Below, piece by piece: positions 1-15,610 of a stretch of 64,000 nt of DNA. The DNA comes from Mytilus trossulus (lineage: Eukaryota; Mollusca; Bivalvia; Mytilida; Mytilidae). The stretch covers positions 24,467,578 through 24,531,577 of the forward strand of contig NC_086378.1 of assembly GCF_036588685.1 (NCBI RefSeq). The letters run 5' to 3'. Within the stretch, counting starts at the first letter, position 1. Each line of letters begins with the position of its first letter. Made by a program: the position numbers and the translations under genes. The notes under the pieces are model-generated. The model worked only from the letters and a program-made list of their open reading frames with translations, ran no database searches and was not told the origin of the DNA.

Positions 1-286
1 AAGGAAAAAGGTCAAACTTGACACTTTCTATATTCAAAACTGAACTCATATGTGGTGAAAGCACTTATCATAAAAAAAAATCAAATATTGCAAAGAAAAT
101 GCTTGAAAGTACGAATACCAAATAATACATTTCACTATTTCAAGTACTTTTTGTACTTTAATTACCCCCAAAGTATCATATTTTTTTCCGTCAATCATAT
201 TCCTCTTTATGTACAATAACAATCCTAGATGTGGAATAGATGATAGTGTTCCATGATGACATAACAACACAATGACATGATATATT

Positions 287-7320
<7,034 letters not shown>

Positions 7321-7379
7321 GGTTAAGACAATTAAATAGACTCGTCTTTTTTCTTTTTTTTCTCCAAATAGAATTTCTT

Positions 7380-7389
7380 CACTTCCGGT
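7380..7389 (-). promoter_or_regulatory. ETS/GABP-like site upstream of NEDD8
   Basis: On the minus strand this reads ACCGGAAGTG, the canonical ETS-family site, about 60 bp upstream of the NEDD8 start codon. Such sites are common in TATA-less housekeeping promoters. No TATA box is apparent. The promoter role is inferred from position. Confidence 0.45.
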
Positions 7390-8039
7390 TGGTTATCACA
7401 GCATCGACGAAAATAGCAAACACGACTTTATTGGTCGAATCAATTATTAGTTTCTCGAACCTGTTGAGAATTTTGATTTCAATCACGAGTCAAAATTACT
7501 ATTTAATTTTTGAAAAATATATAGAATAAGCCTTAATTCGCTGATGAGAATCTGGGTTGTTTCGCCCCCGATTCTCAGAACTATCTCGACCCGATCCCAG
7601 TTAGGTCATTTCGCCCAGTTCATCTTTTGTTCATAATTTTTTGTGTTTTTATATGGGTAAACACATGTTTAGATAGTGCATATCAAAGAACACCTTACAT
7701 TTAATTGTTTTTAAAATCAAAATAATTTAAATTTTGAAATCTTTGGACTTATTTTTATGTGTTCTCACTGAGACTACTTTTACACATGTGTTATGTCTCA
7801 GGTTCTCCGCCAGTGATTACAAGTTGAAAATCGGGCCCATAGTCAAAACCTAGATACATACATGTAGTTGATCATATATAGGGGAGGGTCTAAAACGCGG
7901 AAGTGAAAAATTGGTGTATTATAATTAATATCTCTGGAACCGCTTAAGATAAAACAATAAATAAAAGTGATTCTGAAAGCTATTATAATAGGCTATAAGA
8001 TTAAATTAAAAAAAAAAATATTTGAATATTCTTTTTTAC

Positions 8040-8780
8040 CGAAAAGTTGACCGGAAGTGTTTCTTAGTGTGACTCTGACAACACATTTTTGAACAGTAAA
8101 ACTTATATTCACGAAAAAGCATATAACCCGGTCAAAATCTGTAAATTGATTCTTAAAGACATTTAAATGACAATTAATATGATATAAAGAAAAAAATAAA
8201 TATATTACTATAAAAGGGCAAAAAGTTGACCGGAAGTCACCCTGGTATATAAATGATGAAGTCAAATTTTCAACTTTGAACTAAAATTCCAAAAAAAATA
8301 AAAATCCCGGTCAAAGTCTGTAAATTGATTCTTAAAGACATTTAAATGACAAATAATATGATATAAAGAAAAAAATAAATATATTACTATAAAAGGGTAA
8401 AAAGTTGACCGGAAGTCATCCTGGTATACCAATATTGAAGTGAAATTTTCATCTTTGAACTAAAATTCCAAAAAAAATAAAAATCCCGGTCAAAGTCTGT
8501 AAATTGATTCTTAAAGACATTTAAATGACAATTAATATGATATAAAGAAAAATATATTGACATTACTATAAATGGTAAAAATGTTGACCGGAAGTCACCC
8601 TTATATACAAATGATGAAGGGAAATTTACACTTTGATACTAAAATTCACATAATTATAAAAAGACTGGTCAAAATCCTGAAAATTATTCAGAAAGACAAT
8701 TCATTGACAATTAATATGATATAGAAATATATAAATACATACCTCAAATAGAATAAAAAAATGTTGCCCAGAACCGTATC
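8040..8780. repeat. Left subterminal array of about 180-bp repeats
   Basis: The motif GTTGACCGGAAGT recurs near 8045, 8225, 8404 and 8583 (spacing 179-180 bp), with a decayed fifth copy near 8762. Each unit also contains the inverse motif CCCGGTCAAA about 70-80 bp away. The same units lie in inverted order at the right end. The nearly full frame across 7993-8265 is a by-product of the repeat. Confidence 0.85.
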
Positions 8781-9149
8781 TTGTGTGTAAAAGAATAAGT
8801 AAAAAACTTCAAACTAAAATTTGCGTAAAAATACTGAAATGGGACTGAACTAAAGCTAGAATTTATTAAAAAAAAAAATAGATATCAAATATCTAAATAA
8901 TATGTAATAAAATTAATGAGGAAAATATTAAAATAAGATAGTAAAGTCTTAATTGACAGTCTGTTTAATGCTTTTGATTCTATTCCTAAATATTAAATTG
9001 TAGATAAAGATTTTTTAATCAACCTTATACACTATATCATATAAGGTAATGATTATTAATTATTCTAATTTATTTATGTTTGATTGCATTATTAAAGTAT
9101 GAATTATATTAATTGATTAATAATTAGTTTTTTTCGCTCGCATCATAGT

Positions 9150-9290
9150 ATATAAGGAATGTCGGCTTGTGGACTAATTATGTTGTCCCAAGTGAGCACG
9201 TGTCACATAAAAGGAATATCGGCGTGTGTTTATTAGCATGATAATTATGTTGTGACAATTGAGCACGTGTCAACTTGTGTATATATATGA
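9150..9290 (+). promoter_or_regulatory. Likely promoter of the 6.3-kb element
   Basis: Two direct copies of a roughly 60-bp segment each end in GAGCACGTGTCA, an E-box CACGTG (9194-9205 and 9261-9272). They are followed by a TATATATA tract at about 9280-9288. With the later insert removed, this TATA would lie about 200 bp before the 835-aa frame. Function is inferred from arrangement. Confidence 0.45.
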
Positions 9291-9333
9291 ACCATAAAAT
9301 TTACAGTTAATTATTATTGAAAGTTATAGAGAC

Positions 9334-10290
9334 TAGTGCTATCTCAAATTCACTGATTACATTTCAGAGAGTATACATCTGTCAAAACATTATGTCCTGG
9401 AAACTCTCATAATGTCTGATGATGGCAGTGAAACACACCAACAACAGCCCGTATTATCTGGTGATATCTTTACCATTTTGCATTTGTTAGAACACCAAGC
9501 CGCCGACTGGGTTTTATCAGCTCGGAATGGACGTTACAAACTTATAGTAAAATGGACACCAGGACAGATGGCGGAAAGAGAGAGGTCCACATTACCACCT
9601 AAAAAGAAGTCATCAAAGTCCCGTTCTGAAAGGAATAACCGCAGGCTGAGGGCATTTTTGGCAAAAAAGTCTGAGTCAACTGCAGAGATTGGAACTCCAG
9701 CTCAAATGTTAGAAAATGACTCCTCAAAATCTGATGAGCTAGGCAATACCGCTCAACCAATAGAGACAGATTCGGCAATGGACACACCGGCTGAGCCAAT
9801 CTCGAAGAAAGATGAAGCTACTCCATTACCAACAGCCACATCATCGCCTAAAGGTCCCGCTTCCTCTATTAATGCCGAGAGTACATCGACAACTGGTAGA
9901 GTAAGAAAGGAACGCCGCAAACACAAAAAGGGGGAGATAATAATAGAAAAAATCACTCTAGACCTTCCACAAAAGACCTACCTACTTGAAGTGGAAGGAA
10001 AAACAAAAATACTGATAGCAAATTGTGATACCTTAAAAGAACAAGGACTGATAGAGAAAGAAGTCAATGAGGCCTTTTATAAGGATGTCAAGAGAAGCCA
10101 TGACCATTGGTTAGATATCAGGGATAAGAGGAACTTTCTCTACTCAGAACAGCGAGTGAAAGACATTGAAAAGCTAGCTGAACTGAATAATTTGTATTTG
10201 AAAATATTTAAATAAAGGGCGAGATAAGCCCAGGCCCTATTAAATTGTTATACATTTTTTTTGTTAAGGGGGCAACAAATGCCTACCCCA

Positions 10291-10335
<45 letters not shown>

Positions 10336-10350
10336 GTGCTATCTCAAATT
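9334..10350 (+). mobile_element. Retroposed insertion with 17-bp target duplication and A42 tail
   Basis: An identical 17-bp sequence, TAGTGCTATCTCAAATT, lies at 9334-9350 and 10334-10350. The segment between them (9351-10333) ends in 42 uninterrupted adenines (10292-10333). This is the hallmark of target-primed reverse transcription. Removing insert plus one duplication places the element's promoter directly before the 5' leader of the 835-aa frame. The insert carries the complete 267-aa frame. The only AATAAA overlaps the stop codon, 75 bp before the A tail, so the tail may derive from a LINE-type 3' end, not an ordinary polyadenylated mRNA. The pure A tract suggests a young insertion. Confidence 0.85.
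9412..10215 (+). CDS. ORF1: 267-aa basic, gag/ORF1-like protein of unknown function
   Basis: Intact frame from ATG 9412 to TAA 10215. Residues about 15-50 hold a short conserved-looking block (ILHLLEHQAADWVLSA, then YKLIVKW). A lysine/arginine-rich stretch follows (KKKSSKSRSERNNRRLRAFL, about residues 65-85), then a Ser/Thr/Pro/Glu-rich low-complexity linker (about 90-165), a second basic patch (about 167-178) and a mixed C-terminal region that looks helical. No zinc knuckle, endonuclease, polymerase or transposase motif is visible. The basic block followed by FLAKK resembles small ORF1/gag-like proteins in invertebrate retroelements as I remember them, but I cannot name a family. It sits entirely within the retroposed insert, so it is probably foreign to the surrounding DNA element. 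It may be a half-LINE-type ORF1-only element or a retrocopy of a host or TE mRNA. Confidence 0.75.
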   Translation: MSDDGSETHQQQPVLSGDIFTILHLLEHQAADWVLSARNGRYKLIVKWTPGQMAERERSTLPPKKKSSKSRSERNNRRLRAFLAKKSESTAEIGTPAQMLENDSSKSDELGNTAQPIETDSAMDTPAEPISKKDEATPLPTATSSPKGPASSINAESTSTTGRVRKERRKHKKGEIIIEKITLDLPQKTYLLEVEGKTKILIANCDTLKEQGLIEKEVNEAFYKDVKRSHDHWLDIRDKRNFLYSEQRVKDIEKLAELNNLYLKIFK

Positions 10351-10496
10351 TCGATATTTTCAAATTTAATTTAATATTTATTGTACTTTGTGTATATAAT
10401 AGTGTATATATTTTCACAGTGCTCTTTTCATTTTAATTTTAGTGCTTTTTTTTCAAACTTTTTCATATATTTCTTAGTGCTTAATTCGTCAACGTC

Positions 10497-13004
10497 ATGG
10501 CTAAACGTGTTTTGATTGCAGGTCATTCTCAAGTTAAATATTTTGATCAGTATTTAAAATTGTCTAATGTAGATGTTGTTTCCTTTTCAGGGTATCGTAT
10601 TGAACAGATGTGGGGTGTCATAGGGCACAGGGTTCCCGACTACAGGATTGTTGTACTTCACATCGGAGCCAACAACCTGTGGAATGACACCCCAGCTGAT
10701 GTTCTGACTCATTACCAGAGTCTGGTTGAGAGTATACTAAGACTCAACCCAACATGCCAGATCCTGCTTTCTGGGTTACTACCCCGTGGCCAGGACATGT
10801 TCCCTGGTAAGATGAAGTCCATGAGTTTTCTCTCTTTGGTCAACAGGAAGGCGTCTTACATCAACAACAAGTTGCGCATCATAGTTCAATCTGTTCCCAG
10901 AGTGACCTATGTTGCACATCGTTCCTTTGTTGTTGATGGCAAGCTTCAGCGCCTACTGTTGAGTAAAGACGGTCTTCATCTTACCAGGGATGGTGCTACC
11001 ACTGTGGTTAGAAACCTTGAGGCAGAGATCCGTCGGCTCCGTAGACCACCTACTTCAACACCGTTCATCAGATTACCAACTGTGGGACCATACTCAGTCC
11101 ACTACAAGCAAGAGTCAACTAGTACTACTACAAAACAGAATCAACCACCAAAACCAACACCATACTCAGATGCAGTAAAGATTCCTACTCGGTACACACA
11201 ACCACCAACTCACACCAAACCATTGATAGTTGACACCGTTATCGACTTTCCATGTCTACCATCACGTGAAGTAAGTATCTGGGTACTGTCGCCAGCTCGT
11301 GTTTCGGTACGCTCTCGTATGTCAGTTCATTCTCGTGTCGTGTCTCCATCTCGTGATTCGGTTCGCTCTCGTGTCGTATCTCCATCTCGTGATTCGGTAC
11401 GCTCTCGTATGTCAGTTCATTCTCGTGTCGTGTCTCCATTTCGTGATTCGGTTCGCTCTCGTATGCCAGTTCGCTCGCGTGTCTTATCTCCACCTCGGGA
11501 TTCGGTTCACTCTCGTGTCGTATCTCCACCTCGGGATTCGGTTCGCTCTCGTATGCCAGCTCATTCTCGTGTCGTATCTCCACCTCGTGATTCCGTTCGC
11601 TCTCGTATGCCAGTTCGCTCTCGTGTCTTATCTCCACCTCGGGATTCGGTTCGCTCTCGTATGCCAGTTCACTCTCGTGTCGTATCTCCATCTCGTGATT
11701 CGGTTCGCTCTCGTATGCCAGCTCATTCTCGTGTCGTATCTCCACCTCGTGATTCCGTTCGCTCTCGTATGCCAGTTCGCTCTCGTGTCTTATCTCCACC
11801 TCGGGATTCGGTTCGCTCTCGTATGCCAGTTCACTCTCGTGTCGTATCTCCATCTCGTGATTCGGTACGCTCTCGTATGCCAGCTCTTTCTCGTGTCGTA
11901 TCTCCACCTCGTGATTCCGTTCGCCCTCGTATGCCAGTTCGCTCTCGTGTCTTATCTCCACCTCGGGATACTCCCTTGAAGCAAAAATTGATGACAACAC
12001 CTTCAACGAATGGTAGCATAAACCCTAATAAAACGCCTAAGATATCAACCGAATTTTCAACTCCTAAATCGAAAAAAAAACTTGAACTAAGTGTAATCGA
12101 AGAAGATGCGGGGGAAACACAAATTATAGATGAGAAAAAAAATTCGATCGAAATTAATAAATCACTCCCTGTGAAAAAAAGAAAGATAGACGATATCAAC
12201 TTAGATGAAATGGAAACCCCCATTAAAAAAACAAAAACTCAATCAAATCTCCCGTGGATAGGGTATTGCAGTCAACAGCACAAACAAAATATTTTAAATA
12301 ATAAGTATCTTTGTTCTGATATCATTATTTCGACACAAAATCTTCTGAAATTTGAGTTTCCAGAAATAAATGGGTTCCAGGAAACAACTTTAGCGCCTGT
12401 TAAGGTAGATGGTAAATGGGTAAGTGAAACAGGTTTTCAATCACAAGAGTCACCAAGTGTACAAATACACCATAATGGTAACGCTCATTGGGTTTTGTCT
12501 CTTCAAACTAGAGATGGAAACATCTATCTTCTAGACAGCTTATCACTAAATTTAACAACTTCATTAGAATATCAGTTAACGCAAATCTATGGTAAAGACA
12601 AGAAAAAATTAATAATAAGAATACCCGATGTCCAAAAACAACAAAACAGCATAGATTGTGGACTTTTTGCAATTGCAAATGCTCTTGAATTTTGTCAAAC
12701 TGGGTTTAAAGGAGGTACTCATATCACATACGAGCAAAAATATATGAGAGAACATTTAATTCATTGTCTTGAAAATGGTAAATTCACTCATTTTCCAAAA
12801 AATTATTTCGGTAAAACTCCAAAAAATCTGAAAACTAAAACCCACATAATCTCAATAAACTGTGACTGTGGAAAACCCGATACAATAGAGGATATGGTAG
12901 GTTGTGAAGGGAAAACAGGGCGTAAAATGTGTGATGTCTGGGCACATCGGTCTTGTGCAAAAAATATGAAAGGAAACAGCTGGTTCTGCGAAGTACATAA
13001 ATAG
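10497..13004 (+). CDS. ORF2: SGNH hydrolase-like, SR repeat, Ulp1-like protease, PHD-like finger (835 aa)
   Basis: Start ATG has G at +4. Residues 1-175 look like an SGNH/GDSL hydrolase: GHS (Ser11) as block I, Gly32 as block II, GANN (57-60) as block III, and DGLH with Asp158 and His161 as block V. Residues about 268-490 are an 18-residue Ser/Arg/Pro repeat. A bipartite nuclear localisation signal, KKRK then KKTK, lies near 559-578. Residues about 585-760 resemble a Ulp1/SENP (C48) cysteine protease, with His664 in AHW, Asp680 in LLDS, Gln715 and Cys721 in DCGLF; the Gln-Cys spacing of six matches Ulp1. Residues 787-835 form a zinc finger with Cys789, 791, 803, 812, His817, Cys820, Cys831 and His834, a PHD-like pattern with a terminal His. 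All catalytic residues of the protease are present. The role is unknown: accessory protein of a mobile element acting in the nucleus is the best guess. Confidence 0.85.
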   Translation: MAKRVLIAGHSQVKYFDQYLKLSNVDVVSFSGYRIEQMWGVIGHRVPDYRIVVLHIGANNLWNDTPADVLTHYQSLVESILRLNPTCQILLSGLLPRGQDMFPGKMKSMSFLSLVNRKASYINNKLRIIVQSVPRVTYVAHRSFVVDGKLQRLLLSKDGLHLTRDGATTVVRNLEAEIRRLRRPPTSTPFIRLPTVGPYSVHYKQESTSTTTKQNQPPKPTPYSDAVKIPTRYTQPPTHTKPLIVDTVIDFPCLPSREVSIWVLSPARVSVRSRMSVHSRVVSPSRDSVRSRVVSPSRDSVRSRMSVHSRVVSPFRDSVRSRMPVRSRVLSPPRDSVHSRVVSPPRDSVRSRMPAHSRVVSPPRDSVRSRMPVRSRVLSPPRDSVRSRMPVHSRVVSPSRDSVRSRMPAHSRVVSPPRDSVRSRMPVRSRVLSPPRDSVRSRMPVHSRVVSPSRDSVRSRMPALSRVVSPPRDSVRPRMPVRSRVLSPPRDTPLKQKLMTTPSTNGSINPNKTPKISTEFSTPKSKKKLELSVIEEDAGETQIIDEKKNSIEINKSLPVKKRKIDDINLDEMETPIKKTKTQSNLPWIGYCSQQHKQNILNNKYLCSDIIISTQNLLKFEFPEINGFQETTLAPVKVDGKWVSETGFQSQESPSVQIHHNGNAHWVLSLQTRDGNIYLLDSLSLNLTTSLEYQLTQIYGKDKKKLIIRIPDVQKQQNSIDCGLFAIANALEFCQTGFKGGTHITYEQKYMREHLIHCLENGKFTHFPKNYFGKTPKNLKTKTHIISINCDCGKPDTIEDMVGCEGKTGRKMCDVWAHRSCAKNMKGNSWFCEVHK
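11298..11969 (+). repeat. Coding 54-bp minisatellite with three-unit higher-order period
   Basis: Encodes tandem 18-residue units of the form RSRMPVRSRVLSPPRDSV. In the second half, three unit types (MPVRSRVLSPP, MPVHSRVVSPS, MPAHSRVVSPP) recur in a 162-bp block. The period is a multiple of three, so other frames and the antisense strand are open by construction. Confidence 0.9.
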
Positions 13005-13479
13005 TTTAACTGAAATTTTAAAGAAATTTACTGGCCACGATATACAGTTTTGATAAATTTGAAATAAATTTTTAAAAATGTTAATTTAAAAAAATGTAAA
13101 TTAATCACAATACCTATTCTTGAAATTAATTTGAACATTATTTTTCCTTCATAAAATAGATAATAAATAGATAAATTAATGTCAAAGAGTGTAGTGTATC
13201 AATAAATAATAATACAAAATAAGAAAAAAAACAAAAAAAAACAATAACTCCGCCAACGCCGGTCCCAAGCCCGGGTGAAAAAGGAGGAGGGTTGTTAATA
13301 TCTAAATGAAAAATATGAAATATCAGAAATGATTAGTATGCTGTAATACTTTTGAAATTGGATATAATGAAATAAAAATGACAAGTATTTTATATCTAGT
13401 TTTAGTCATTATTTCCTTTTTTTCATAAAAGGGGGTCAAGATTAAAACACAAGCTAGGACAAAGGTCAAGTTTCTGCAA
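13005..13479. other. AT-rich non-coding segment of the 6.3-kb element
   Basis: Very AT-rich 3' flank of the 835-aa frame. It contains AATAAA-type hexamers (for example near 13062 and 13202) that could serve for polyadenylation, and a short GC-rich island (CCAACGCCGGTCCCAAGCCC, near 13254). No gene is seen. Confidence 0.5.
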
Positions 13480-14010
13480 TTTTAGTTTGATATATTTTGA
13501 TTGTTATTTATATCAAATCATTTAATATTAAATTGTCTTTAAGAATCATGTTCTGGATTTTGACCGGGCTTTTTATATTTTTGTGAATTTTAGTTCAAAG
13601 ATGAAAATTTCACTTCAATATTGGTATACCAGGGTGACTTCCGGTCAACTTTTTGCCCTTTTATAGTAATATATTTATTTTTTTCTTTATATCATATTAT
13701 TTGTCATTTAAATGTCTTTAAGAATCAATTCACATACTTTGACCGGGATTTTTATTTTTTTTGGAATTTTAGTTCAAAGTTGAAAATTTGACTTCATCAT
13801 TTATATACCAGGGTGACTTCCGGTCAACTTTTTGCCCTTTTATAGTAATATATTTATTTTTTTCTTTATATCATATTATTTGTCATTTAAATGTCTTTAA
13901 TAATCAATTTACAGACTTTGACCGGGTTATATGCTTTTTCGTGAATATAAGTTTCAATGTTCAAAAATGTGTTGCCAGAGTCACACTAAGAAACACTTCC
14001 GGTCAACTTT
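13480..14010. repeat. Right subterminal array of about 180-bp repeats
   Basis: The inverse counterpart of the left array: ACTTCCGGTCAAC at about 13636, 13815 and 13996, each with TTGACCGGG upstream. The units match the left array in inverted orientation. Confidence 0.85.
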
Positions 14011-14186
14011 TCGGTAAAAAAGCATATTCAAATATTTTTTTTTTTAATTTAATCTTATAGCCTATTATAATATCTTTCAGAATCACTTTTATTTATTGAT
14101 TTAGCTTAAGCGGTTCCAGAGATATTAGTTATAATACACCAATTTTTCACTACCGCGTTTTCCACTTCCGCGTTTTAGACCTTCCC

Positions 14187-14480
14187 GAATCTTAAAGATT
14201 CAGCCTATCAACGAACCACACGAATTCAATATTTGTTAAAAACAAACCGTGACAGTTTAATTTAGGACCCTTTGGCTCAGCCAGAGACATATTATACATA
14301 TATGTCTCTGGCTCAGCCCTTTGTTGACTAATCATTTTGAAAAAAAAAATCTATTAAATACGCTTAAGATTAACCATATCAAAGAACCAAATGATTATTT
14401 TTAATCAAGCAAAGTTAAATTTTGACCCTTTTGACCTTGATGTGGACCAAATAAAAAACGGGGCCCAAATTCCGAAATGT
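14187..14480 (+). repeat. Diverged bivalve-type repeat flanking the element
   Basis: Two related units (near 14195 and 14365) share CTATCAAMGAACC, AAAGTTAAATTT-like and GACCCTTT motifs, ending in a GGGCCCAAA/GTAGATACAC segment. A similar segment lies left of the element near 7830-7865. It is interrupted by the micro-insertion at 14282-14310. Confidence 0.45.
14282..14310. mobile_element. 29-bp palindromic micro-insertion with 7-bp duplication
   Basis: A near-perfect palindrome with CAGAGACATAT / ATATGTCTCTG arms, flanked directly by GCTCAGC on both sides (14275-14281 and 14311-14317). The same palindrome with a different 7-bp duplication occurs at 24665-24696. Confidence 0.65.
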
Positions 14481-15450
14481 AGATACACGACTAGGTTTAG
14501 CATAAAAGAACTCAAGATTTTTAATTGTAAAAAAAAACAATTTATGAAAAAGTATTAGATAATTATAAATTTTGGACTTTTTTTCCAAAATGGGTATGGT
14601 CTAATTTTAACCCCACACATAACCCCCAAAATCAATCCCAACATTTCTGTGTTTTTTGGGGTTTTTTTTGCTACCTTGTGGTACAATTTAATGTAGATCC
14701 ATCCACTTATACACAGGTTATGACAGTTATTGTCCTTAAAAAAGAAAAATGCATAATAATTTTGGCCGTTAACTCTCATTGACAAGCAGTAATGAAAAAT
14801 ATTCAATCACAATTAACTGTTCTTTCGTAGTATGGAATGTTGCACTACAATTTTATAGAGACTATTACCAAAGGCAAATTGGGGGAGGGGGCAGACCCCC
14901 CCCCCCCTTTTTTTGTGGAAAAAAATATTAATTATTTAGGGAATCACTGAAGCATGACTGGAGCAGGCCACCTCTTATCAGTCAGTCCATCTCTTTTAAG
15001 AGAATTTCTGGATCCGAAACGGCATATACACCTTTACTCAAGTTATTGTCTGGAAACCTTATATCATTCATCGGACGACGACGACCAAGACGTTACATTA
15101 TGCGACTGCAAAATGCAGCTGTGTAAAAAGCTTTTTCGCTGGTAAATCATATCATTCCTAAATGCGCAGAAAAATCTGCACAATTTTTTAAATTCCGCAG
15201 TTCGGAATCCTATTCTTTTTGTAAAAAGTATGACATGTATGAAATGAAGCAATGCCAGTTTATTGATTATCAATATTACACAAATATACTGATAAATAAG
15301 GCTGATTATTCATGTCACTGATACAAGTATGCCGATTGCGTTTTTGTAAACATATATATTCACAATAACAAAAATAGCACAACCAAGGTCGATCTGCGCA
15401 ATTTCAATATATGAATAAATGTCACGTGGGTTAATCTCAAGGTTTTTCTT
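14480..15450. other. No recognised gene
   Basis: Contains homopolymer tracts (a C run near 14897-14907 followed by T) and a 63-codon frame at 14954-15145. That frame ends at a possible splice donor (CTG|GTAAAT) after a possible acceptor near 14938. Its product (acidic SSDDDDQD stretch, CDCKMQLC) is not recognised, and I do not call it a gene. Confidence 0.3.
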
Positions 15451-15452
15451 GT

Positions 15453-15478
15453 TGCGTAAACCCCTGAGGGTTTACGCA
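15453..15478. repeat. Perfect 11-bp-arm hairpin
   Basis: TGCGTAAACCC and its reverse complement are separated by CTGA. There is no flanking duplication and no T-run, so no terminator or transposon is claimed. Confidence 0.6.
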
Positions 15479-15546
15479 GTATATATTGGACGAGTGATGT
15501 AGTCTTTCGGAACACCGGATGTTATTTGGAACACTTCTGATCTTTT

Positions 15547-15610
15547 TATGACCACCTTTCAAATACATGCGCAAGAGCTATGACCACCTTTCAAATGCAT
15601 GCGCAATAGC
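15547..15610 (+). repeat. 32-bp tandem duplication
   Basis: Two adjacent 32-bp copies starting TATGACCACCTTTCAAAT differ at two positions. Non-coding. Confidence 0.8.

Larger units (their letters stand above)
7882..14186 (+). mobile_element. 6.3-kb TIR element encoding an SGNH/Ulp1/PHD protein
   Basis: The two ends are inverted copies: left GGGAGGGTCTAAAACGCGG, right in reverse complement GGGAAGGTCTAAAACGCGG. Similarity continues inward for several hundred bases through arrays of 180-bp repeats. Inside are two plus-strand frames, 9412-10215 and 10497-13004, of which the first lies in a retroposed insert. No DDE/D transposase, tyrosine recombinase, Rep/helicase or reverse transcriptase was recognised. 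I could not find a target-site duplication, so the outer limits are good to a few bases only. The right end carries an extra copy of the AAAACGCGG segment. It sits about 560 bp upstream of the NEDD8 start codon. It could be non-autonomous for transposition, or belong to a group whose recombinase I cannot recognise. Confidence 0.8.

Noticed and set aside
9334-10350. The 17-bp repeats as chance or as regulatory repeats.
   Set aside because: Exact identity, location at both ends of an A-tailed segment, and clean restoration of the leader on removal favour a target-site duplication.
11239-12223. Long frames on the minus strand and in another plus frame across the SR repeat (up to 255 codons).
   Set aside because: The 54-bp repeat unit is stop-free in several frames, so these are necessary shadows of the real coding frame.
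7993-14060. Matching 90-codon frames at 7993-8265 and 13788-14060.
   Set aside because: They are the same sequence because they lie in the inverted termini and 180-bp arrays of the 6.3-kb element; composition is AT-driven and no protein features are seen.
15453-15478. Hairpin as a transcription terminator.
   Set aside because: A eukaryotic genome, no T-run, and no gene ending nearby.
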